Source: Methylotetracoccus oryzae (GTDB lineage Bacteria > Pseudomonadota > Gammaproteobacteria > Methylococcales > Methylococcaceae). From it: a DNA stretch of 64,000 bases. Made by a program: the position numbers and the translations under genes. Below are positions 7,993 through 16,854 of this stretch, piece by piece (the first letter of the stretch is position 1; each line of letters starts with the position of its first letter). Location: positions 1 through 64,000 of the forward strand of contig NZ_SRSH01000021.1 in NCBI RefSeq assembly GCF_006175985.1. Direction: 5' to 3'. Below the pieces are notes generated by a model. It was not told where the DNA came from and searched no databases. It was given only the letters and a program-made list of their open reading frames with translations.

Positions 7993-10056
7993 TCAGAGGT
8001 TCGCGCTCGGCATTCCGGTCACGGTGGCGGCCGCTGTCTGGCTCACGCTGGCGTCGCAGGGTGTGAACCAGACACGGAACTCCGCGCCCGGTTCGTGGTT
8101 GACCACATCGACGCGGGCCTGCATGGCAGTGGCGAGCTGCTCGACGAGCGCCAGGCCTATACCCGTGCCGGCCGTTTCGCGCACGCTTTCGTTCTCGCCC
8201 CGGTAGAAAAGACGAAAAATGTTCTTCATGCGTTCCTTGGGAACGCCCGGTCCGAAGTCACGCACGCTGAAGACGAGCGCCTCGGGCCCATGACGGTAGC
8301 AGCAGAGTTCGATGCGCTTTACGTCGGTTCCGGCGGCGAACTTGATCGCGTTGTCGACGAGATTGATCGCGATTTGCGCAAAGCAGTCCTCATCGGCGCG
8401 GATGGTGGTCTGCCCGGCAGGCTCGTCGCAGAGTACGTGCAGAACGAAACCGGCCTGCTGAATCTGTGCGGCGAGTCGCGGCCGGATCACCTCCAGCAAA
8501 CGTGCCGCAGCCAACGGCTGCAGCTCGAGTTCCAGGCCATGGCGCGAGACCCGGGCCAGTTGCAGCACGTTCGTGATCAGCCGCGTCAGCCGTTCACTTT
8601 CCGTGCAGATGAAGTCGTAGCAACTCGCTCGCCGCTCCTCGGACACCCAGCCTTCGCGCAGCATCTCGCCATACATCCGGATGGAGGTCAGCGGCGTCTT
8701 CAACTCGTGACTGACCGCCGCGACGAAATTCTGTTGCTGTTGCGCTGCGGCGATCTGGCGCAAGCCCAGCCGGTACAACAGCCAGCAGCCGCCGATCAAC
8801 ACGACGCAGAGGATGGCGCCCAGCCAGCCGACGACTGCGGCGCCGGGTCCGGCGGGCAAATCGTCGATCGTGAACACGAGTTCGATGTCGCTCAGGGGTG
8901 GCGACAGGCGCGTCCGGTAGAGTGTGTCGCCGCGCCAGCGCCCCGTGTCGGCAATGCCGCTGGATGAACTCGCGCCGCTGGCTTCCAGCAATACCGTGCC
9001 GCGGTATTCCACGGCCAGGGCGCTCATGCGCGACAGGGCCGTGTGCCGGAAATCGCGCTCGATCAACACGGCCATGAATCGCTCGGGTTCGATCAACGCC
9101 CCTTGTACGGCGCGGTGCCCCTGCTGCCACACGGTGCGAGACAACACCAGATGGCCCGTATCGAGGCGGTCGAAGTCCATCGGCGCGCGGCGAACCGGCT
9201 CGGCCAATCTCTGCAACCGGAATGCCGGGTGCCGCGGTACCGGCCCGTCAAGGTCGGGTTCGGTATCGTCAGGGAGTTCGCGTGTGTTGCCGGGCGCGGG
9301 ATTTCGTCCCTTCGAAGAGGCTGGGTCCGTGCGCCCGTCCGAGTCTGCGCTGCGAGCCTCTCCTTCTGCCGGAGTGGCCGGGGCTTCGTTCGGGCGCGAT
9401 TCCGACACCCAGGGTTCGTTGGGGCTGTTGGTCCACGGTGGCCGGCCCGGTGTCTCCGGCGTCTCGTCGATGGGCCACGGCCTGGGGCTGCCATAGGGCA
9501 GGACGCTTACCGGAGCGCCGTAGCGCAGTACCGGACTGAACGGTAGCGCGGCTCTCCGGCCCAGTTCGGCCAGGGTTTGCCCGCGGGTCAGGATGTCCCG
9601 GATGCGCGTCTGGAGGTCCCGCCGCGCCCTGAGCTCCGTCGGCCGGATGCCGAAATGCACCGGGTTAGCCTGCGGAGGCGGGAGTAGCGGTGTCGTCAGC
9701 ATGCCGCGGTCGTCGATCTGAAAGTATCCGATCACGCCGGGTATGGCCGAGCGGACCGGGTAGCCCGACAAGGGCGACCGCACGACGAAGTTCGCGGAGG
9801 GATCGCCGCCGAGCGCCAGAAAACCATAATCGGATTTCGGTCGGGCTTCTTCCGATAGGATCAATTGCCGCAGCCGGCTGTCGATGCGAGCCCCGAGTTC
9901 CTCGGCCAGCACGCGGTGCTGGTGGAAGGATTCCCACTGCAGTTCCTTGTAAGTTTGCCGCAGCAGGATACCGGTCGGCAGCGCCAGCGCCAGGAAAAAC
10001 GAACCGAGCGCCCAACGCAGCCGCGCGCGGTTGAGTCCGATCCAGGACTCGGCCAC
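7993..10056 (-). CDS. two-component sensor histidine kinase with long Pro-rich extracytoplasmic domain
   Basis: A 687-residue membrane sensor kinase. A first transmembrane helix is at about 15-35 and a second at about 405-430, enclosing an extracytoplasmic region of some 370 residues. Inside it, residues about 187-282 are low-complexity and rich in Pro, Glu, Ser and Arg, unlike a folded sensor domain. The cytoplasmic part has the H-box SHELKTPLTSI (His450), an N-box with NLVDNAIKF, and ATP-binding glycines (DFGPG, GTGIGLALVEQL). The likely start is GTG at 10056, just after the response-regulator stop at 10059-10061; a TTG at 10062 overlapping that stop is also possible. It pairs with the upstream regulator. 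The signal sensed is unknown. Confidence 0.87.
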   Translation of the reverse strand: MAESWIGLNRARLRWALGSFFLALALPTGILLRQTYKELQWESFHQHRVLAEELGARIDSRLRQLILSEEARPKSDYGFLALGGDPSANFVVRSPLSGYPVRSAIPGVIGYFQIDDRGMLTTPLLPPPQANPVHFGIRPTELRARRDLQTRIRDILTRGQTLAELGRRAALPFSPVLRYGAPVSVLPYGSPRPWPIDETPETPGRPPWTNSPNEPWVSESRPNEAPATPAEGEARSADSDGRTDPASSKGRNPAPGNTRELPDDTEPDLDGPVPRHPAFRLQRLAEPVRRAPMDFDRLDTGHLVLSRTVWQQGHRAVQGALIEPERFMAVLIERDFRHTALSRMSALAVEYRGTVLLEASGASSSSGIADTGRWRGDTLYRTRLSPPLSDIELVFTIDDLPAGPGAAVVGWLGAILCVVLIGGCWLLYRLGLRQIAAAQQQQNFVAAVSHELKTPLTSIRMYGEMLREGWVSEERRASCYDFICTESERLTRLITNVLQLARVSRHGLELELQPLAAARLLEVIRPRLAAQIQQAGFVLHVLCDEPAGQTTIRADEDCFAQIAINLVDNAIKFAAGTDVKRIELCCYRHGPEALVFSVRDFGPGVPKERMKNIFRLFYRGENESVRETAGTGIGLALVEQLATAMQARVDVVNHEPGAEFRVWFTPCDASVSQTAAATVTGMPSANL

Positions 10057-10058
10057 GC

Positions 10059-10760
10059 TCAATCCGCGAGGAGGCGGTAGCCGGCTCCTCGCACCGTCAC
10101 CAGGTAGCGCGGCTCGCTGGGGTTCGGTTCGATCTTGCGGCGCAGCTTCGCGATATGGATATCCACGGTTCGAGTCTCGATTTCCAGGTGACGGGCGTAG
10201 CCCCAGATCTTCGCCAGCAGTTCCTCGCGTGCCACCGGGTGATCCGAATTCGCATGCAGGTAACGCAGGATCTCCACCTCGCGGCGGGTGAAGGTCAGGG
10301 TTTCGGACCCGCGTGTGCCGCACAGGTTGCGTGTGTCGATCGAAATGGAGTCGCCGATCGTGATGCAGTCTTCCTGCGCTGCGCCGATCCGCGAGCGCCG
10401 TAGTACCGCCTGGACGCGCAGCACCAGCTGAGCGACCGAGAAAGGCTTGGCGACATAGTCATCGGCGCCCAGGCTCAGCCCCTGGACGATGTCGTTATCG
10501 CTGGTGCGCGCCGTCAGCATGATGATGGGCTGGTCACGGTCGCGTTCACGAATGCGCTCGCAGACTTCGAGTCCGTCCATTCCCGGCAACATGATGTCGA
10601 GCAGGATCAGATCGAACAGACCGCTCAGCGCCTTCGAGAGGCCCTCGGGCCCGGTCGTGGCCGTCTCGACCTCATAGCCATGGAACACGAAGACGTCCGT
10701 GAGCCCGGCGCGAATGGCGGGCTCATCCTCGACGATCAGTAGTCGGATCTTGCGGCTCAT
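10059..10760 (-). CDS. OmpR/PhoB-family response regulator
   Basis: A 233-residue DNA-binding response regulator. The receiver spans residues 5-120 with acidic pocket EDE at 11-13, phospho-acceptor Asp55 in LLDIMLPGMDG, the conserved Thr in MLTARTS and Lys in YVAKPFS. A winged-helix domain follows, ending in the standard VRGAGYRLL. The start is placed at the ATG directly before the receiver; a longer in-frame extension is not supported. The partner kinase follows with essentially no gap, so the two are co-transcribed. Targets are unknown. Confidence 0.93.
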   Translation of the reverse strand: MSRKIRLLIVEDEPAIRAGLTDVFVFHGYEVETATTGPEGLSKALSGLFDLILLDIMLPGMDGLEVCERIRERDRDQPIIMLTARTSDNDIVQGLSLGADDYVAKPFSVAQLVLRVQAVLRRSRIGAAQEDCITIGDSISIDTRNLCGTRGSETLTFTRREVEILRYLHANSDHPVAREELLAKIWGYARHLEIETRTVDIHIAKLRRKIEPNPSEPRYLVTVRGAGYRLLAD

Positions 10761-10911
10761 GGCGCAAGGGTAACAACGCCTCCCGGCCGGGACACGTAAA
10801 TTTTGCGTAAATCGAGCGGCTCCCGTTTTACCGGTTGCGGTCTGATATCGCCGTTTCGATCGCCCTAGACTGTGCCCACACCTTTCCTTGATCAGACGGG
10901 AGAACGCAGCG

Positions 10912-11217
10912 ATGAGCCACTTTCGATTCGTACCACGAGCCGCCCTATGGCGCCACCCGACCCCGACCGGCGTTCGCCTGCCGCGCTGGCGGTCGCGCAA
11001 GCCGCCGGTCCGGCCGGGCTGGCTGGATTTGCTTCCCGCTCGCTGCAGCGGCAGGATCGAAGTGCCGGAGGGCGGCTTGAACAGCGCGGAACTGCCGCTC
11101 GAAGAGCCGGTGGAACTCGCGCCCGTCCATCTGGACGCCGACCGGAGCCGGGTCAAACGTCGCCTCGATCATTTGATAAAGACCTACAACCGGGCGCATC
11201 CGGGACAGGTCTGGTGA
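10912..11217 (+). CDS. small basic hypothetical protein
   Basis: A predicted 101-residue protein rich in Arg and Pro, with no recognised domain, signal peptide or membrane segment. Support comes from the ribosome-binding context (GGGAGAAC about six bases before the ATG) and from filling the space between the divergent response regulator and the convergent amtB. The C-terminal third (LDADRSRVKRRLDHLIKTYN) could form a helix. Codon usage is not distinctive enough to be sure that it is expressed. Confidence 0.45.
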   Translation: MSHFRFVPRAALWRHPTPTGVRLPRWRSRKPPVRPGWLDLLPARCSGRIEVPEGGLNSAELPLEEPVELAPVHLDADRSRVKRRLDHLIKTYNRAHPGQVW

Positions 11218-11244
11218 TCGCCCGATCCCGCCCGGGGTCGAGGG

Positions 11245-11275
11245 CACGCGCCGCCCAGTGCCGGCGGCGCGCGTG
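11245..11275. terminator. GC-rich hairpin between convergent genes
   Basis: CACGCGCCGCC (11245-11255) pairs with GGCGGCGCGCGTG (11263-11275) apart from a two-base bulge. It lies between the end of the small protein gene and the end of amtB. No T-tract follows on either strand, so intrinsic termination is uncertain. Confidence 0.3.
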
Positions 11276-11316
11276 GGCACCTCTGCTTGGGAGCAGGGTT
11301 CCGCCGACAATACCGG

Positions 11317-12507
11317 CTACCAGCCGGCCTCCTTTTCCGGCGTTGCCGAGATACGGTGTATCGTCAGATCGGCGCCATTGAACTCCTCTTCCGGGGTCAA
11401 TCGCAGTCCTACCGCGTAGCGCAGGGGCAAATAAACCAGCGCAGCCCCGATCAGCGCCACTGCAATACCCAGTCCGGTGCCGAGCAGCTGCGCTACGAAG
11501 CTGACATTGCCGAGGCCGCCCAGGGCCGTCTGACCGAAAATGCCTGCCGCGATGCCGCCCCAGGCGCCGCACAGTCCATGCAGCGGCCATACGCCAAGGA
11601 CGTCGTCGATCTTCCAGCGGTTCTGCGTCAGCGTGAACAGCGTGACGAAGAGACCGCCGGCGACGACGCCCACCGCCAGGGCGCCGATCGGATGCATCAG
11701 GTCTGAACCCGCGCAAACGGCCACCAGTCCGGCCAGCGGTCCGTTGTGAACGAAGCCTGGGTCATTCCGGCCCATCAGCAAGGCTGACAAGGTTCCTCCC
11801 ACCATCGCCATCAGCGAGTTGAGCGCCACCAGTCCGCTGACGGCGTCCAGCGTCTGCGCCGACATCACGTTGAAGCCGAACCAGCCGACCGTCAGCACCC
11901 AGGCGCCGAGTGCCAGAAACGGAATGCTCGACGGGGGATGCGCAGCGATCAACCCATCCTTGTGATAGCGCCCGCGGCGCGGCCCAAGCATCAACACGGC
12001 CACCAGACCGATCCATCCGCCGACAGCATGCACCACGATGGAGCCGGCGAAATCATGGAATGCGTAGCCGAAGGTCTGCTCCAGCCAGCCCTGGAAGCCA
12101 TAGTTCTTGTTCCAGGCAATGCCCTCGAAGAACGGATAGACAAAGGCCACCAGCAGGAATGTCGCAGTGAGCTGTGGTGCGAAGCGTGCGCGTTCCGCAA
12201 TCCCGCCCGATACGATCGCCGGGATGGCTGCCGCGAAGGTCAGGAGAAAGAAGAACTTGACAAGGTCGTAGCCGCTATTGGCGGCGAGTTGGTCGGCGCC
12301 GCGAAAGAACTCGACGCCATAGGCCAGGTAGTAGCCAATGAAGAAATAGGCGATCGTAGAAACGGCGAAATCGCTGAGAATCTTGACCAGGGCGTTGACC
12401 TGGTTCTTGCGCCGGACCGTGCCGAGTTCGAGGAAGGCGAACCCGGAGTGCATCGCCAGCACCATGATTGCACCCAGCAGCACGAACAAGACGTCATTAC
12501 TTTTCAT
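11317..12507 (-). CDS. amtB: ammonium transporter (Amt family)
   Basis: A 396-residue polytopic inner-membrane ammonia/ammonium channel with about eleven transmembrane helices. The twin pore histidines are visible in FHDFAGSIVVHAVGG and in PLHGLCGAWGGI. The N-terminus starts directly with the first helix, without the signal peptide that E. coli AmtB has. AGGA lies about nine bases before the ATG. No glnK (PII) gene is adjacent, unlike the usual glnK-amtB operon, so regulation by a PII protein would act from elsewhere. A sigma-54-type promoter is visible at 12553-12566, consistent with nitrogen-limitation control. Confidence 0.93.
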   Translation of the reverse strand: MKSNDVLFVLLGAIMVLAMHSGFAFLELGTVRRKNQVNALVKILSDFAVSTIAYFFIGYYLAYGVEFFRGADQLAANSGYDLVKFFFLLTFAAAIPAIVSGGIAERARFAPQLTATFLLVAFVYPFFEGIAWNKNYGFQGWLEQTFGYAFHDFAGSIVVHAVGGWIGLVAVLMLGPRRGRYHKDGLIAAHPPSSIPFLALGAWVLTVGWFGFNVMSAQTLDAVSGLVALNSLMAMVGGTLSALLMGRNDPGFVHNGPLAGLVAVCAGSDLMHPIGALAVGVVAGGLFVTLFTLTQNRWKIDDVLGVWPLHGLCGAWGGIAAGIFGQTALGGLGNVSFVAQLLGTGLGIAVALIGAALVYLPLRYAVGLRLTPEEEFNGADLTIHRISATPEKEAGW

Positions 12508-12552
12508 GATTGCATCCTTGTTGCGGAAATTTTTTTTGGACTTGCACCATAA

Positions 12553-12566
12553 GCAAGAAGAATGCC
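12553..12566 (-). promoter_or_regulatory. candidate sigma-54 promoter of amtB
   Basis: On the minus strand the sequence GGCATTCTTCTTGC has GG and GC exactly ten bases apart, with TTGC at -12 as in the RpoN consensus; the -24 box reads AGGCAT instead of TGGCAC. Predicted transcription starts near 12541, giving a leader of about 35 bases. TGCACC- and GGTGCA-like half-sites lie nearby (12543-12548, 12573-12578, 12636-12641) and could bind NtrC, though their spacing is not canonical. Confidence 0.55.
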
Positions 12567-12579
12567 TTGTGATGGTGCC

Positions 12580-13133
12580 TTGATGCCGCGATACGCGGGC
12601 CTCGATGTTGATGCGCTGGTCAGGCTGGATCAGTGTGGTGCAATGACGGGTCTTCCGTGTCCCTATTTGGTGCGTCCGGGCGGCTTGGGGCTGCTTGTCC
12701 GGTACTGACGGTCGGCCCCCCTGCGTTAAGGCTCAGATCGTCACTGCGCCGAGACCGTCCGACGTTCCCAGTGTGCACAAAACTGTCCGCGAAGGAGGAA
12801 GCGCAAGGTTTCCGTTTCCGGTGAGACCTCGACTCGCCGCGCGCCGGATCCGGGCCCGAATGGCTCGTGCCCTGGGGCTTGCACCCGTGTGAGGGGAAGC
12901 TCGCAGCGGTCCCGGCGAGCCGGCATGAGCGAGTCCCGATTGGCGCCTTCTCTTGTTCTAGGGGAGAGCGTTCTGTAAGGAAATCAAAAGGCATAGCCCG
13001 GTGTCGATAGGTAAACGTACCTATTCCTTGCCGAGGGCAGGGTGGGCATTATGCCTCCCGGGGGTATCCGAACGATCCGATGTAACTGTGCGTGACCGCC
13101 AGCGTTAGTCCCACAAATGAGGGTGGATTCTAG
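12580..13133. other. intergenic region between amtB and the hybrid kinases
   Basis: No gene or RNA is recognised in these 550 bases. Short open frames exist on both strands but lack ribosome sites and recognisable content. Promoters for the rightward kinase genes should lie here; none is clear. Confidence 0.5.
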
Positions 13134-16100
13134 ATGCCCCGAACGCGCCCGTCCCGACGATCGTCGGCAGTCCCCGGCCGACCGCAACAACCCGATGGCG
13201 TGGTGGCCTTTGGTGGTCCGGCTGGCAGCGGTGAGTCTGCCATGCGCAGGGCCCCCGCCGAGTCGCGCGAACAGAAGCAGCCAAGCCACAGAACCCAGGC
13301 GCTTCGCTACGGGCTTGCTGCAGAGACCGACTTCGTGCCGAGCGCCTGTTTCGGCCCCGTCCGGTCGACCCCAGGCAGTGGTAAAGCCCGGATCTTGATC
13401 ATCGACGACTCCCCGGAGGACCGCGCGGTTTTGCGCGCGCGGCTCGGCTCGGAGTACGACGTATTGGAGGCGGTTAGTGCAGCGCAGGGGCTGGAATTGG
13501 TGGATGCTGCCCGCCCGGCATGCGTGCTGGTCGACCGACGCCTGCCCGACATGGACGGTCTGGAGTTGCTCGCCGCGCTGCGGGCCAGACCGTCGCAGCA
13601 TAGGCCAGCCCTGGTCGCGATGACGGGCCATGCCGACACTGCCACGGTCGTCGCGGCGATGCGGAGTGGCGCGGAGAATTTCCTCGAAAAGGAGCATGCG
13701 ACGGTCGTGACGCTGCAGCAGGCTGTCGCGAGCGCCATCGAAAAGACCCGGTTGGCAACAGAGGTCGATCAGAAGCGTCAATGGCTGGACGCGACCCTGG
13801 CCAGTATGACCGAGGGCCTCATCGCGGTGGATGCGTCCGGGTCAATCAAGTTCATGAACGCGGCAGCCCTTGCCTTGGGCGGATGGAACCTCGATGCCGT
13901 GGAGGGCAAACCCGTGGCCGACGTCCTGGCCCTGCAAGGCGATGCCGAGGGGAAGGACTGGCAGCGCCAACTTGTCGGGATTCTCAACGGTACCGAGGAT
14001 TCTCAATTGGACCCACAGCCCGTGTCGCTGGTCGCGGCGGACGGCGTTTGTCGAGACGTCGAATACACGCTGACCGCGGTGCAGCGGGACGCCGGGACCG
14101 CCGCCGGCGCTGTGATCGTACTGCGTGACCTGAGCGAGCGCAGAACGGCCGAGCAGACGATCCGTGATAGCCGGGCAATGTTCTCGGAGTCGCAACGGAT
14201 TGCTCGGGTGGGCAGCTGGAGTTATCGGAGGGATGGCGGTGTCTTCTGGTCCGAGGAGACCTACCGCATTCTGGGTGTGGCGGCGAACGCCTTCGAGCCC
14301 TCGGTCGAGAACCTGCTGCAACTGATTCAGCCGGACGACCAGCCGGCCCTTCGCGAGTGGTTCGAGGATTGCTGGGCCTCGGCCTATTCGGGAGAAGTGT
14401 CGTTTCGCCGTCGCTTGTCCACGGGTGAGATGCGCTTTCTGGTCGCCAATGCCGCCCCGCGAAGCGGCCCTGAGGGTGTCGTGACCCGGATTGAGGGGAC
14501 GTTTCAGGATGTCACGCTGCGCTGGCTCCACGACCAGCGTCGACGCGAAAACGCCCAGCGACTGCAGACGGCGGTCCGCGCCGGCGGAGTCGGCCTCTGG
14601 GAATGGGATATCCGCACCGATCGTGTGCATTATTCGAGCGAATGGAAAGCCCAGCTTGGCTACGAAGACCACGAGATCTCCGATTCCTTCGACGAATGGC
14701 GCAGCCGGGCGCATGCGGATGACGTCGAACGCGTGCTGCGGGATGTGCGCGAGTTCATCGCTCACCCGCGACAACATCTGACCGTCGAGTATCGTCTGCG
14801 TCACAGGGACGGCTCCTACCGGTGGATGAGGGATCAGGCGGCGTTGGCGCCGGACGACGATGGTCGGATGACCCGCATGTTCGGGGCCCATATCGATATT
14901 ACCGAGAGTCGGCGAGCAGCGGAGTCATTGCGCGAGAGCGAGCAGCGTCTCAGCCTGTTCATACGGCACGCCCCGGCGGCCATCGCGATGCTGGATCGAG
15001 AGATGTGTTACGTCGCGACCAGCCGTCGCTGGTGCACCGATTACGAACTCGGGGACGTCGACCTGACCGGGTCCTGCCACTACGATGTGTTTCCGGACAT
15101 TCCCGATCACTGGAAGGCCGTGCACCGTCGCGCACTGGAGGGCGAAGTCGTGCGGGCCGACGAGGACCGCTTCGCGCGCCGGGACAGGACCGATCAGTGG
15201 CTACGCTGGGAGGTGCGTCCCTGGTACACCGCGGCGCACGAGGTCGGCGGCATCGTCATCTTTACCGAGAACATCACCGAGCTCCATAACGCGCATCTGA
15301 AGCTGGAACAGGCGAATGAGGACCTACAGGCGCGAACCCGGGAGGCCGAAGCGGCGAATCGGGCGAAGGGGCAGTTCCTGGCCAACATGAGTCATGAGAT
15401 CAGGACGCCGATGAACGCGATCATCGGGCTGATGCAACATGTCCTGGACGGCCAACTCGAAGCGCGACAGCGTCACTATCTGAGAAAAGTGCACTCCGCG
15501 TCACAGGCGCTGCTGCGCCTTTTGAACGACCTTCTCGATTTCTCGAAAATCGAAGCGGGTGGGCTGGAACTCGAGCAGACACCCTTCGAACTGGATCAGG
15601 TCGTACAGTCCGTCGCGGATCTGTTCCTGGTGCGGTTGGAACAAAAGGGGCTGGACTGGCGGGTGGAACGCGATCCACGCCTGCCTCGCTACCTGGTGGG
15701 CGATGCCTTTCGGTTGAACCAGGTACTGGTCAATCTGGTTGGCAACGCGGTCAAGTTCACGGAACGCGGCGGTATTTCGTTGTCGCTGGAATGGGCGGGA
15801 GAGAAGGGTTCACTCGTTAGCGTGCGGACCACGGTGCGAGATACCGGCATCGGGATAACCCCCGAGCAGACACAACGGTTGTTCAACACTTTCGCGCAGG
15901 GCGACAGCTCCACCACCCGCAAATACGGAGGGACGGGCCTGGGTCTGTCGATTGCCCGGCGCCTGGTCAACCTGATGGGCGGCGAGATCACGGTCCACAG
16001 CGTCCCGGCGGAAGGCAGCACCTTTGTGTTTACTGCGAGTTTTCAGCGTCTCGGGAGGGACGAGGTGCCGATGCACGACGGTGGTGCGCCGTGCGAGAGG

Positions 16101-16805
16101 GAGGCACTGGACCAGATCCAGCGCGCCAGGCCGATACACGGCAAGCGGATCCTCTGGGTGGGGCACGAACCGGAGGCGGTTGCGATGCCCGACTGGCTGG
16201 CCGGTCTCGGCCTGAGCGTAACGCAGGCAGCGACGTCGCGTGAGGCAGTGGCGAAGGCCGCACAGAATGGCTTTGATCTCGCTCTTCTCGCGCTGAACCT
16301 GCCGGATCGGCAGGTCGAACGGGTAGCCCAGCAGCTCTGCGAGCGTTCGGGTCGTGCGAAGCCGATCGTCATCGCCCTGGCGAAATCTCCATCTGCCGAC
16401 CGCGGACCGATGCCCGTGGAAGCCGGGGTGAATGAATGGATCGTTGCCCCTCAGTCGCCGCCGGTGTTCCTCGACAGCCTGTTACGGTGGCTCGCTCCGG
16501 AGGCAGGCAGTCGTGGTGGCCGCATGCCCGTTGATCGCCTGCACGGCGCCCAGCGTGATCGGCTGAAGTCCCTGCTGAAAGAACTCGAGATCGCGCTGCG
16601 AAGCAATCGCCTGTCGGCTCGACAGACTGCCGAGCAGATCCAGTCGCTAGTGGCCGAAACCTCGGCGGCCGAGTCGTTCCAGCCCGTGATGACGGCGGTC
16701 TGCAGGCTGAAAACGCGCGAGGCGCAGGCTGCCCTGTCCGTCTTCAAGCGTGCCGTGCCCACGTTGACGGGCGTCACGCAGGCTACGGACCTCCCGCCGA
16801 AGTGA
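13134..16805 (+). CDS. hybrid sensor histidine kinase: REC, multiple PAS, kinase, degenerate REC
   Basis: A 1,223-residue protein without membrane segments, so probably cytoplasmic. After a basic low-complexity N-terminus (1-84) comes a receiver (85-205) with acidic pair IIDDS and Asp134 in LVDRRLPDMDG. Four PAS-type regions follow (roughly 220-340, 345-460, 465-590, 595-715), then the H-box SHEIRTPMNAI (His754) and an ATPase domain with VRDTGIGI and GGTGLGLSIARRL. Residues about 1003-1122 form a second receiver-like domain lacking the key residues: the acidic pair is replaced by WVGHEP and the acceptor position reads LLALNLPD. A helical tail of about 90 residues ends the protein. The first ATG is used because GAGGGTGGA precedes it, but a later start before residue 85 is possible. 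The next gene, 49 bases on, is a related kinase. Confidence 0.88.
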   Translation: MPRTRPSRRSSAVPGRPQQPDGVVAFGGPAGSGESAMRRAPAESREQKQPSHRTQALRYGLAAETDFVPSACFGPVRSTPGSGKARILIIDDSPEDRAVLRARLGSEYDVLEAVSAAQGLELVDAARPACVLVDRRLPDMDGLELLAALRARPSQHRPALVAMTGHADTATVVAAMRSGAENFLEKEHATVVTLQQAVASAIEKTRLATEVDQKRQWLDATLASMTEGLIAVDASGSIKFMNAAALALGGWNLDAVEGKPVADVLALQGDAEGKDWQRQLVGILNGTEDSQLDPQPVSLVAADGVCRDVEYTLTAVQRDAGTAAGAVIVLRDLSERRTAEQTIRDSRAMFSESQRIARVGSWSYRRDGGVFWSEETYRILGVAANAFEPSVENLLQLIQPDDQPALREWFEDCWASAYSGEVSFRRRLSTGEMRFLVANAAPRSGPEGVVTRIEGTFQDVTLRWLHDQRRRENAQRLQTAVRAGGVGLWEWDIRTDRVHYSSEWKAQLGYEDHEISDSFDEWRSRAHADDVERVLRDVREFIAHPRQHLTVEYRLRHRDGSYRWMRDQAALAPDDDGRMTRMFGAHIDITESRRAAESLRESEQRLSLFIRHAPAAIAMLDREMCYVATSRRWCTDYELGDVDLTGSCHYDVFPDIPDHWKAVHRRALEGEVVRADEDRFARRDRTDQWLRWEVRPWYTAAHEVGGIVIFTENITELHNAHLKLEQANEDLQARTREAEAANRAKGQFLANMSHEIRTPMNAIIGLMQHVLDGQLEARQRHYLRKVHSASQALLRLLNDLLDFSKIEAGGLELEQTPFELDQVVQSVADLFLVRLEQKGLDWRVERDPRLPRYLVGDAFRLNQVLVNLVGNAVKFTERGGISLSLEWAGEKGSLVSVRTTVRDTGIGITPEQTQRLFNTFAQGDSSTTRKYGGTGLGLSIARRLVNLMGGEITVHSVPAEGSTFVFTASFQRLGRDEVPMHDGGAPCEREALDQIQRARPIHGKRILWVGHEPEAVAMPDWLAGLGLSVTQAATSREAVAKAAQNGFDLALLALNLPDRQVERVAQQLCERSGRAKPIVIALAKSPSADRGPMPVEAGVNEWIVAPQSPPVFLDSLLRWLAPEAGSRGGRMPVDRLHGAQRDRLKSLLKELEIALRSNRLSARQTAEQIQSLVAETSAAESFQPVMTAVCRLKTREAQAALSVFKRAVPTLTGVTQATDLPPK

Positions 16806-16854
16806 GACCGCACGAGTCCGAGGCTGCCGCTTTTCCCACAGGGTGCCCTAGTCC

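Noticed and set aside
7735..8967. 410-codon plus-strand open frame opposite the sensor kinase
   Set aside because: It is antisense to a clearly recognised kinase; long antisense frames are expected at this GC content, and its product has no domain.
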